From assembly GCA_949775045.1 (NCBI GenBank), contig OX459105.1, positions 4,064,556 through 4,128,555 of the forward strand: DNA of 64,000 nucleotides. Reading direction: 5' to 3'. Origin of the DNA: Metridium senile (lineage: Eukaryota; Cnidaria; Anthozoa; Actiniaria; Metridiidae). This document shows positions 23,701 to 35,700 of this stretch, piece by piece. Made by a program: the position numbers and the translations under genes. Numbering within the stretch: the first letter of the stretch is position 1; every line of letters starts with the position of its first letter. A model generated the notes under the pieces. It made no database searches, was not told where the DNA came from, and saw only the letters and a list, made by a program, of their open reading frames with translations.

Positions 23701-26700
23701 TTTAAAATGTATAGTAGTTTTAACACTAAAAGCATGCTATTTTCAGCCGTTAAAATTAAAATATTGAGGGAGAAAATGGCAAAAACAGTGGAGAATTTCG
23801 ATGTGTTTTGAATACATTTTGCCGTCACACGTCATTGAGCGCGCGCTCGGTATTTTCTGTCATTTTGTCAAAATAAGCCGTTTTTGAAGAAATAGAAGAA
23901 TCAAGAAACTTTTTCAAAGTTTACAAAACCGGCGCTTTCCCCAACCATGGGCTATCACCCAATAGCCCATGGTTGAGTAGCCAATGAGAGCGCGCGATTT
24001 GTGATAGACCATAAGTTGTTGGATACTAATATTATGTATACATTAATTTAGTCAGAGCAACTTAAAATTATATGAGTAATATAATATGTTTGTTAATATG
24101 TTTGATTTATAGCTTGTTTGTTTGTTTGTTTTTGTTTGTGTTAAAGTTATATTAAAGTTAGTAACATATTGCTTGATGTTATTCTTATAACTATTAAATA
24201 TTATTATTGTTAAGGATCAGCACAGACTCTGCATGCAATAGGTGAATTGCAGGAGAAGGTTGACAAGGGTAAGAATATAATCATGAGGGACAATTAGTCA
24301 CTAATCGTCCCTCATGAATATAATTGTGAGGGATATTTAGAATAAATGTTCTTTATGACTATTCATCCAGAGGGATGTTAGACATTAAACATCATTGTCG
24401 AAACAATGGATACTGATCATGAGGTAATCATGATATTATTACATGTATACATTAATTTAGTCAGAGCAACTTAAAATTATATGAGTAACATAATATGTTT
24501 GTTAATATGTTTGATGTATTGCTTGTTTGTTTGTTTTTGTTTGTGTTAAAGTTATATTAAAGTTAGTAACATATTGCTTGATGTTATTCTTATAACTATT
24601 AAATATTATTATTGTTAAGTATCAGCACAGACTCTGGATGCAATAGGTGAATTACAGGAGAAGGTTGACTAAAGGGTAAGAATTGACATTTAGGTAATTT
24701 AGTCAAAACAAAATTAAAATTATATGAGCAATATCAGGTTGGTGTCACACTACTCTCTTTAATATCTATCTAATTAGATTAAAACATTTGATGACCATAT
24801 CTATTGCCTTGGACAGTGTTCCTGAAAAAGTTGTATACCTATCATTTCTTTCAGTCTTTGAATTTCTTATAATCTTTCACAACGATTTTCAAAATCATGG
24901 AACATTAAAATTTAAAGGATGTACAGATAAATGTCAGTTTCAGTTTTAGTTTTTAAGGTTTTTTAATTTTTGTTTGTATTTTTCTAATGCTGATTGCTAT
25001 AAAATGGCAAAAAAGCGTTTATAATATTGTGCAAAGAGAGACTATTAGACCAGGTTTTTACTGTATTCTCGTTTGTATTCCTTTATAGCAGCAAAGATTT
25101 GTATAAAAGGAATAGTTAAAGTATTAACTGCAGGAGGACTGGCAGTAACATGGGCTGCAGGTAGTGCCTATATTGTGCAGCGCTATATAGATGAACCTGA
25201 ACCACTCAAAGAACTTGTCCTAGGAGCCATAATTCCTTCCTTTGTAACTGGGGCAATAGTGTATGCTTTGGTGCCAGGATCATTTAAGATACTTGTAGAG
25301 GTCCGATCATTGGTCGCTTTAGATGAGATATGGAAAAGGTAACAATTTAACTAAATACTAGTCTTATGCACATTATATATTATGTTTATTTAGAGCGGTT
25401 TTCGTACGAGTGGGAAACTGACCGTACCGTACCGTAGCCGTAACCGTACCGTAAGTTCTATAAAAACATTCGAAAATTCTACACTAACAGTACCGTAACT
25501 GTGCGGTAAATATTACGGCCAGTTTCCCACTCATACGAAAACCGCTCTATGGAACATGTTTAAATAAAATTGCCTTTTCTCAACTGTGAGAGCTTTGAAA
25601 TGATCCTTCATAATAAGATTGACATGTTTCAACATCTGACATTTAGCGAGGTGACTTTCTTTGTAATTTTATTTCTATTAGCCGAGTCAGTGAGTAAATA
25701 CTACAAAGCTGATTGAGACTGATCTTCCTATACCTTCCACTGATAACTATTTATATTTTAGTTACATTGAAGGTGACATGAAAAAGAAACTTGAAAAAGT
25801 CCTTGTTACCGATGACATGAGAACATTGGCTCCAGACGATGCAGAGAATGTTGACATCTCATTGATAATTTCTGAAGAAGAATACAAAAAGGCACGTGAC
25901 TATCTTGTACTAGAAGCTGTTAAAGGTAGGACAAAGGTTTTCTGAAGAAGACTAATGTGAAAAACATTTAAAATGTTATCATTTCATCTTTAATAATATA
26001 CAAATTACTCGAATTTGATTGGCTTAGAGCAGTGCAGGTCAAGTGGGCAGAAAAGTGGCAGAAAGGTAGAAAAGTGTAACACATTGCAAATTACAGTCCG
26101 TACAGTGTAAATTACAAAAATAAATCACTTATGATAGGCTTTATTCCTAAATCATTTTAGTCACTAATGTTTGACAGTAATTTAAAAGAACAAAACACTT
26201 TTGTGTTTTGGTGGAAAGTTTTGAATTTTCTGCTTGAGCATGAGCGCGCATTTGCATACGAAAATTTACAAACAAAAATTGGAAAAGAGCTTGAATTTTT
26301 TCATGTATATTTTTCATGTTCATTATTTATCGGAGGGGGGGGGGGGGATGATGGGTGACAAAATGGGGGGACTTGAAATTTTAATGAGCCTGGGAAGGGG
26401 GGTCTTGAAATAACTGATGAGTTATCCAGGAGATCACGAAATATTTCCTCAGAGTGTAAGGGGGGTCCTAAAAAGATTTTTGCTTGAAAGGGGGACTGCA
26501 AAAAAAGTGAAAATTTGCTAATTTATATCACCCATCCCCCCTCCGATAAATAATGAACGGTCTCTTATTAATATTAAGTAATCATATGGTTTCTTGTTCA
26601 ATTTGGGATAATTGGCACTCGTGCGTTTTTCAAAAAGCCAAATTGCACTTGACCAATGGTCTCGTGCAATTTGTACTCTGACTGAGCAGCCTTTGACGAC

Positions 26701-29700
26701 GCATCGCCCGTCTACCAACGCGCTTTGGATGAAAGTGGATATGTACATCAACTTAAGTTTCAACCAACCGACAATAACACCCAAACCGACAAGAGGCCAA
26801 GACGCAGGAACATCACCTGGTACAACCCGCCCTTTAGCAAACACGTAGCTACAAACGTAGGCCGAAGATTCCGAACCATAATCGACGAATCATTCACTAA
26901 AGGTCACCCACTAAGGAAAATTTTCAACACAAATACCTTAAAAATAATCTACTCGTGCATGACCAGCATTGAGAGAAAAATCAGCGCCCACAACAAATCC
27001 ATTCTGAAGGGAAAACCCCGCACTCCGCAACGAGCATGCAATTGCAGATCCAAACCAAACTGCCCTTTAAACGGTGAATGTCTAACGGAAAACGTCATCT
27101 ATCAAGCTTCTGTAGAAACTAGCAACGAAACAAAAACATACATCGGCCTTACAGCGACCCAATTTAAATCACGGTACCGTAACCATACAGCGTCATTCAG
27201 AGACGAAAAGAAAAGAAACGCCACAGAGTTAAGCAAACACATCTGGTCACTCAAAGACAATAATACCGATTACAGCATTCACTGGAAAATTGTCGCACGA
27301 GCTAGCCCTTATATATATATATATACAGTCATTTGCAAAAATTCTGACCGTACAAGTATATAAGTATATAAGTATATAGGTATATAGATATGTAGGTAAT
27401 TCTGCCTTAAAACGCTCCAATTTTTTTCAGAATTCATTCATTGACATGTAGTAAGCATCATTGAAGTATTATGGGTGGTTCTGATAGTACCAAGAGCGCA
27501 TAAAAGCACTCAAAGGTATAAATAAACATTACCCACAATGCACCCGATATATTTAGATGCGGTCAGAATTTCTGCAAACGACTGCAATTATTAAGAACAT
27601 ATTAAACAATGGTTTTGATGTGAAATTTCGAAAAAGCAACTGATTTTTGAATGGAAAATAGACAAATCGAATTTTCTGAACCTCGTAAAATACAAGTCGC
27701 GATGCTAAAAAAATCATATTTCACTACTAACTTTTGAAAATACGTTACAAAATATATATTCCTATTAGAAAATTACTTGTTAATTGTTTACCGCTATCAA
27801 AGAGATGTTTCAATGAAAATCCTTTGAAAAAAAAAAAATTTGTCGATGCCGGTAAAATCGTGACGTCAGCCATATTTAAGACTCATTATTTCTCTTAACT
27901 GCCCGGTGACCCCACCTTTTTTAGACAGATTTGTAGAACCCTCTGAAGGGTTAAAACAACTCACATAGTTATTTGAAGAATACTTTACTTTTTAATTAGT
28001 AGGCCACGTCCTTAAAATGCTGCGTGGTCAATCTTAGGTCTCAAATGTGACTTTTTGGGCTACCTGTGGTCCTATTGTGTTTCGATATGCGATATGCTTG
28101 CTGATTTCTTCGTTTCTTGGAGCTAAGACAGCTTCCTTACGAATGGAAAGCGTTTTAATTCGATAAACTATGTCCATTTTGTTTATGTCTTCTTAAAATG
28201 GCTGCCTTGATTATTTAGCTTGTATGTCGCAAAGAATGCTGGGTGTTACCGCCTCGCTTTCAAAATCTTCGACATGGAAATGACAGACGACGGAGCTGCT
28301 GATTTGCTGATTTCTTCGTTTCTTGGAGCTAAGACAGCTTCCTTACGAATGGAAAGCGTTTTAATTCGATAAACTATGTCCATTTTGTTTATGTCTTCTT
28401 AAAATGGCCGCCTTGATTATTTAGCTTGTATGTCGCAAAGAATGCTGGGTGTTACCGCCTCGCTTTCAAAATCTTCGACATGGAAATGACAGACGACGGA
28501 GCTGCATTTTAAGACTCGTGCCGGCCGTAGGCCTGGGCACGAGTAATTACACTTCAATAAAGGACTTGCTTAAAATAGCTACTAAATAAATGAAATGCAC
28601 ACCAGCTGGAAAGTTGTCATACTTCAATCTTTCAGTAGAGTGTGGAAGTTCGTCCTCGCTACTTCGTCCACGCTTCAGTTTCAACTGAAAAGTTTGAACA
28701 CCTCAAGATGCGAAATAATTATTTTCCAAATCCCTGCACAATAAAAAACATCTCAACATACTTCAGAACTTCCTACGACTGACTTTTCTAACCTTTGAAG
28801 AGATTGACACTCATTCTTTGTAAATATTTATTGACTGGAACATAGTCATCTTTGTCCTCCTCTTTGTCCTCCTCTTTGTCCTTCCTTTTTCTCCTCCCCT
28901 TTCTCCTCCCCTTTCTCCTCCTCTTCCCCTCATTCTCCTCCTCTTTTCCCCCTCCTTCTCCTCAATTATCTCCTTACCACTTTCATCATATGCACCGCCA
29001 TCATTGTTATCATCATCACCATTCAGTAATATGTGACTAAAATATTTATAATTTTTTTCATGACAGAAATAGTCGCTGATGCTTTCTGTGAAGAGGATAC
29101 TCAAGGTAACTATTTCCAAGACGAAGGGTTAGCCACAAAGGGTTTCCTGTCCTATTTGTATAGGAAATCGCACGAGCTTGAGTACCATTCGTAGTTCATA
29201 GGAGTGATGTTTGGAAACTTTCAAAACATCACGAGTATATATTTATTATTTATTACAAATTGTACGAGAAGATCGAGCGATTTTTTGTTTATAATATACT
29301 GAAAAACTAATTCGTACTCTGCATAGTACAGTTAACGATTTAATTGTACTCTTCTCTTCCAATCAGAATCGAGTAATTTTGTACAGTGTATTATAAGGGA
29401 TAGTAAAACAGTATTTTTATTCCTCCTTACAAAATAACTATAAGAAATCGACAGGTTATGAACTCTTGCTTCATAAGTCACACAGCATATACGTTTGCAT
29501 GTTGTACAAATATGACAATTTGTATTTTGTTCCTCCTTAGTTCCCGCCGAGATAAAAGGACGAGGGCCTCAAGCACAACTCGCATACCACAGGGCATTAA
29601 AGCACGGCAAGGTTGTGGTAAATAGAGGTCGTATCATGCTTGTGGGACAAGAACGAGCAGGTAAAACAAGCCTAAAGAATTCGCTCCTTGGACTACCGTT

Positions 29701-32700
29701 CAACCCTGGTGAAGAGAGTACAGTGGGAGTCGAAGTTGATCCCTCATGTTGCAGCATTGATGTTGATAATGTCAAGAATTGGCAGAGAACAACTGACTGC
29801 ACTCAGACGGACTTTGCAGACAATATTGCGAGGTTGATCGCTGATGATCTTAAACATGTTGAAGAGGAGGCAAAGAAGGAGGATCTGGAAGAAAAGAAGG
29901 AGGATCTGGAAGAAAAGAAGGAGGATCTGGAAGAAAAGAATGAGCATGTGGAGGATGCAGAGAAGGTGGCAGAGCCGATCATTGATAAGGTAGTTATAAA
30001 CAACAATGTTATTATCAGCATCCACCATCGTCATTGATAATGAGAAACTAAGCCATCATCATTACTATCATTATTATCATCGACGTCATGTGGTTATCAT
30101 CATTATAATCAATCGTCGTCATCATCATCATCAATATCATCGTTATTAATAACATCGTCATTATCATTAATTTCAATGCCATTATCACTTGCTTTATTGT
30201 CATCATCATCATCATCGTTGTTTTGTCGTCGCTTTCTCCGCCCCTTCGGACCCTTCGTATCGTCATCATCAACTTCTTCGTCTGAACTATCTGAACTATC
30301 TGAAAATGTTTCCGTTTCACTCTCACTTCTTTCTTCAGACGTAGAAAAGTCGTCTTCGTTGGTACTTCTGTTCTCTACAACATTTGGAATTAAGTTTTCG
30401 TCTATGAATATTATTTGTGAACTTTCAACGCCGGACGCCATTTTTTGACTGTCACGCCATCTCACCCTCGTCAATTCAACCAATCAGATTACGCGCTAAA
30501 AATAACTTATACATCTTGACGATAGGGTATAGGTTAGCAATAAAGATGGACACTTCTGGTTATGAACTTCTGACTTGCTTTATTGTCATCATCATCATCA
30601 TCATCATCGTTATTTGGTTATTATCTTATGTAAGGCAATTCATTCTAAAATGTAATGTTTGGCGGATTCATTATTTGATTGATAATATTAATTCATTAAT
30701 TCATTCATTCGTTCGTTCATTCATTCCTTTAATCATAAATGTATTCATCATTCCATTTATCCATCCATCCATCCATCCATCCATTCAATCAATCCATAAA
30801 TTAACTCGTTTATTCATACATAACTTTGTTTATTTATTCATTCATTCATATTTTTATTCATTCAGTTATGCCAATCTATCCATTCATTCATTCATTCATT
30901 CATTTATGCCAATCCATTCATTCATTTATAGGAACCATCCGAAGATGATACCGATATCAACGAACACAATATCAAGAGAACACCAGACACAGACGAACCT
31001 CTAATCGATAACCTCAACAATACCAAAGAGTCGATCCCAGAAGACGTAACAGAAAAAGTTATTCATTACCTTCAAGGCTTAAGCCTCGATGACTCTCCCA
31101 CGGAGCCACAAACCATCGTCAGTATATGGGACTTTGCGGGTCAACATTTGTACTACGCCTCGCACCCTGTGTTTTTGTCCCCTAGGGCGCTCTATTTGAT
31201 GGTCTACAACCTTAGCAAAGATCTTAACTCTGAGGCAGAGCCATGCGTGAGGCAAGGGGCCTATGAAATTCTACTGGAAAATGCAGATAAAGAGACGAAT
31301 CTTGAATCAATTCTCTCTTGGCTAGCTTCCATACATACATGTAGCATTCAACCAGTAAACGACCAGGAAGAGGACCAAGAAAATACTGATTCCAGGAAAA
31401 TTCCTGGATATGTTCCGTATTCGCGACCGCCAGTTATCGTGGTTGGTACCAACGCAGACTGTCCATTTGAAGATGCTAAGGAAATGGAAGTGCTCATTAC
31501 GAAGAGCATTTCTGGAAAGAGTTTTCAGCAACATTTGGTAAAGCCTTATTTCACTGTAAATAATACCCTGTCATCGGCTGATCAAGGGATTCAGCGATTA
31601 CAAGGAAAGATCAATAAAGTTTTGGGGATGGAGCCATACATGGGTGAGCTTATTCCTGTAAGGTGGCTGAAATTTGAGAAGGTAGGCAATTATAGGGGTT
31701 TATGCGGTTATAGTGACCGGTAATAATAAAGAAGAGAAATGATGATGATGATGGTGATGATGATGATGGTGATAATTGTGATGGTAATCAGAATGAAGAT
31801 GATGATGTTTTTTATGATCACATGTTTTTGTTAGAGTTGATTTCACTTCAAGTAAATGATAAAATATTTTAACGTTCAAGGCGATCAAAGCTTTAGTTGA
31901 AAAGAAAAAAACCTATCACCTTCGACTACCAGATCTGGAAAAGATCATCCAGGAAGTGTGCTTCATAGAAGAAAGAGATGAAATCCATGCTATGTTAGAC
32001 TACTATCATGACCTTGGTGTCATCATTAAACACGGTGACACGGTGGTTTTGCAAGCACAGTGGCTTATTGATCTCTTTAGGAAGTTGATTACCGTTAGAC
32101 CTTACGACGACAAGGTAAAGTAGCGGTCTAAAAGGCCATGTTACATTGTGTATTTTTCAGCAATTTGTCTCGGAATAGTGCTCTTCAAAAGTACAGTTCC
32201 CTGCGCCATTTTGAAAGGTAGCCGGGCATTTGCATCGAAGCGAGATGACAGTTGCCGTGCTAGAGAAAGAGACGTGAATATTTGTCTCACAAGGTGTTAG
32301 AGAGTCTCTATCATTGCAAGCTTAACGTTCGTCTTTCTTCGCTAGCTGCAAAGGCCCGGCTATCTTTCAAGATGGCGCAGGGAATTGAGAAACGGACTAT
32401 TAATTGATGATGATGATGAATTGTGGAATCATTACCAGAAATCCAAGACATGTGACGTCAGCGCATGCTAAATTCAGATATTGTGAAATTTAAAAATAGC
32501 CGCTCAGAAATACTGATAAGTGTATGGGCTCAGAAAGAAAATGTCTAATATATTTGCTAAATATCATCGTACTATCGGTCCCGTCCCTTAACTTTTAACT
32601 CGAGTATAAGTTCTATTCATTTATGCAAGTTTATGCAAGTTTTATGCAAGACTTTCCAAGTAATAAAACAAGGACGCAGATTAATGGTAAAAAGTGATGA

Positions 32701-35700
32701 TTTTTTATTTTTAAAATTTTCCATTTTACACCAAAATATCATAAAAAATGCAAAGAAGCTTGTTTCGATCGTCGAGTCGATTGTAATGTTTACAGCTTAG
32801 TAGCCTGGTAATTTTACGTGTTATACCGCTGTTTAAAGAATCCGAAGGCTTCTTAAGCGGGAAATTCAAAATTCAAAGTTCATAGAATGGGCTTCCTGTG
32901 TCCCTTTGAAATTTTGTAAGTGACCTAATTCGCTCGAATTATTCTATGCCGAGCGTAAGCGGGAACTTCTAAACAAACTTAAAGTAGTTTGGTTTTGATA
33001 AATTGATTTATTTCGATAGAAATTCGAGGATAATTCTGGACTGCCAGTAGACCGCTGGTCATAATATCGCGGACGTAAAATGTCCTAGATTTCTGGTAAT
33101 GTGTGTTCTCATTTCCATGATTTTTTTGTGGTCATCATCAACGCTTTCAACATCATCACTATCATCATCAATATTATCATCATCATCATTTCTCGATAAT
33201 ACATTATGTTGTCATTATGCATATTATCATCATTGATAACATCAAAAGGACATCATTATTATGATCATATGATGAATCGTTTCCAGAATCGTTATCCCAA
33301 GTTCGAGGACTGTTGGAACGACCTGGAGGATAGTGGAATCCTCCGCATGGAGCTCGTAGAGCACGTGTTTGGCGAGCTAGTTGATAGTGGTCAGAGTAAA
33401 GAAGATCTTCTGTCCATGATGGAGCGTTATGGGCTGATCGCTCGCTTTGAGAAAGGTACCGACGCCCGCTACTTCGTTCCTGCGCAACTCACATCATCAC
33501 CAGAAGAGTTAGACACACAGCCCTCATCCGTTGGACCATGCGCACTGTACGTGCATTTCGTCGACGGGTTTGTCCCACATGGGCTGTACTCGTACTTTAT
33601 ATCAAAGTTCATCGGTTGGTACTCGAAGTCTGTCGACGGAGGCCAACACGAGCCGAATCTTTACCGAAACGTTTCTCGTTTCATCATCGGAAAGTCGTCG
33701 GATTACGAACTGATTCTAATCTGTCGAAAACGTTTCATCAAGGTAGTTTTGCGGAGTCTACAAGAAAGCAAGTCGTGCCTTTATGAACCAGCAGTGCCGG
33801 TGCGATGTTTTATCGAATCGACGCTAGGAGTGATTTCTGACGAATGCAATTGGTATCGATCGTTGAGGTATCAGTTCACTGTGCTGTGTCCGTCATGCTG
33901 TCAATCGTCTAAACTGTGCTCAAAACACCAGGTAGTTGGATGCAGTAACGATGATTGTATACATCTATTGGAGGTGAGCCACCAACAAATTCTTGTTTGC
34001 ACGAGGAGCTTTGGTAAAGATACGCGCCCTGAAGTACAGAAACTTCAAGTTTGGTATGCCACCCCAAAGGTATGTACCATTTACCTGTTAACTCGAACCA
34101 CGCGCTACTCGAACCACGCGCGACTCAAACCACACACTAACTCAAATCATGCGCATCTTAAATCGTGCGTAACTCGTTCTTCGCGAGACTCGACTCCGCT
34201 CGTGGACTTTACACCATCATAATCGACTCAAAACCCAACCTTATCCAAAAGGCGCAACACCAAATCCACGAAAATTTAAAAAGGTTTCAGAAACACTGTG
34301 GCTAAGATAATTGAACATAATTGAATCTTATTTTTCCTCAGTATAAAATGGCTGTTTTGAAGTAAATATAATTCTAAAGTATAAACGTGCTTTTTTACAG
34401 CCCACCGATCCTGCCGCGCAGTTGTCTGAGCTAGCTGTTAGGCCAGAAACTTCAGGTAGATGATGATGACGAAAATGATGATAATGTTGATAGTAACGAT
34501 AATTGTGATGATGATGATGTTAATGGTAACGATGACGTAGATGATGATGATGATGATGAAAATGATGCTTGTAATGATGATGATAATAATAATAATAATA
34601 ATGTTGATGGTAACGAAGAAGGTGATGAAGATGATGGATTATGATGGTGATGATGATGAAAGTAAGTGATTTTGATTGTGTTGATGACAATCACGACGAT
34701 GACCTTAATTAAAGTTGTTAGTATCATAATCTCCTTGGTGATCATTATCAGTATTATCATCATCATTGTTACCGGTCACCACCATATCATCATCATCATC
34801 ATTATTACTATTACGACCACCACCACTATCTTATCATCATTGTCATCATCATTATAACCAATATTGTCATTCACTTGTTGTCTTAAGGGCCAAATTGGTA
34901 TTAAACCAAGAGTAAAGTACAAAATGTTACACGGTGCTACCCTTGGGAATTGTTTCTTTCACATGTAAATGATATCAAGTTATTATCTTTCTTGAAATAG
35001 AGGAAATACGTATATTAAATGTTGACTGCCAAATCCTGTTCAAGCAGTCCAGCTTTCATTCTACACAAAAACATAAACAGCTCAATGATAATGAATTGAA
35101 ATGCGTTCAGTGTGTAAGTGAAATACAGACACATGAGAAAAATATCATATGCCCTTGGCAGGAATTGAACACCACGATTTTGGATTTCTAGTCCGACGTG
35201 TTGCCACTACACCACAAGGACCAACCACGCTGGATATGCAGCCGGACGAGGTTGTGTCATATCCAGCATATCCAGCGTGGTTGGTCAAAAAAACTAAAAT
35301 GCCACCTCCAAATAAGCGCCCTATCATACAGCCGAAAGTAGATGCGGTGATACGACCTTAAAATACTAAAAAATATTTATTTCATTCGTATCTTAGGCCC
35401 ACTTCAAGTTAAACATGACCTTTTAGTAAAAGATATGGATGTAAAGAACAAAGAAAACTTATCCAAAGCATTAACAGGTGAGAGAAATCTAGAAAGGCAG
35501 GGGTTAAGGAAAATTATATTTGACTTTTATTTTGTTGCATACAAATGTTTCTTCACATACTTCAGAAGACAGTAAAATTTTTAACATTACTGAATGTCAA
35601 TTTTACTTCTTTTCAGTACGTAAAATGGAATGGAAGATATTTGCTAAAGAAAAAGTCAACTTATCCGCAGATGAAATTGATTTTTTAGATGAGAGAAAAA

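Noticed and set aside
22900..24720. CRISPR-like regularly repeated array
   Set aside because: Repeats are 200-300 bases, imperfect, contain splice sites and micro-exons, and the genome is eukaryotic.
28852..29119. Ser/Pro/Leu-rich and Arg/Glu-rich ORFs on the two strands
   Set aside because: Low-complexity CCTCCTTTCTCCTCC tract; only the small 29067-29105 exon has splice support.
34452..34857. Poly-Ser and poly-Ile ORFs after the COR exons
   Set aside because: GAT/ATC microsatellite in the intron, different in length between genes 2 and 4.
35151..35223. Functional tRNA-Ser(AGA) gene on the minus strand
   Set aside because: Anticodon arm and box B-like motifs are present, but the acceptor stem is poor and it is embedded in a palindromic repeat; a SINE remnant is more likely.
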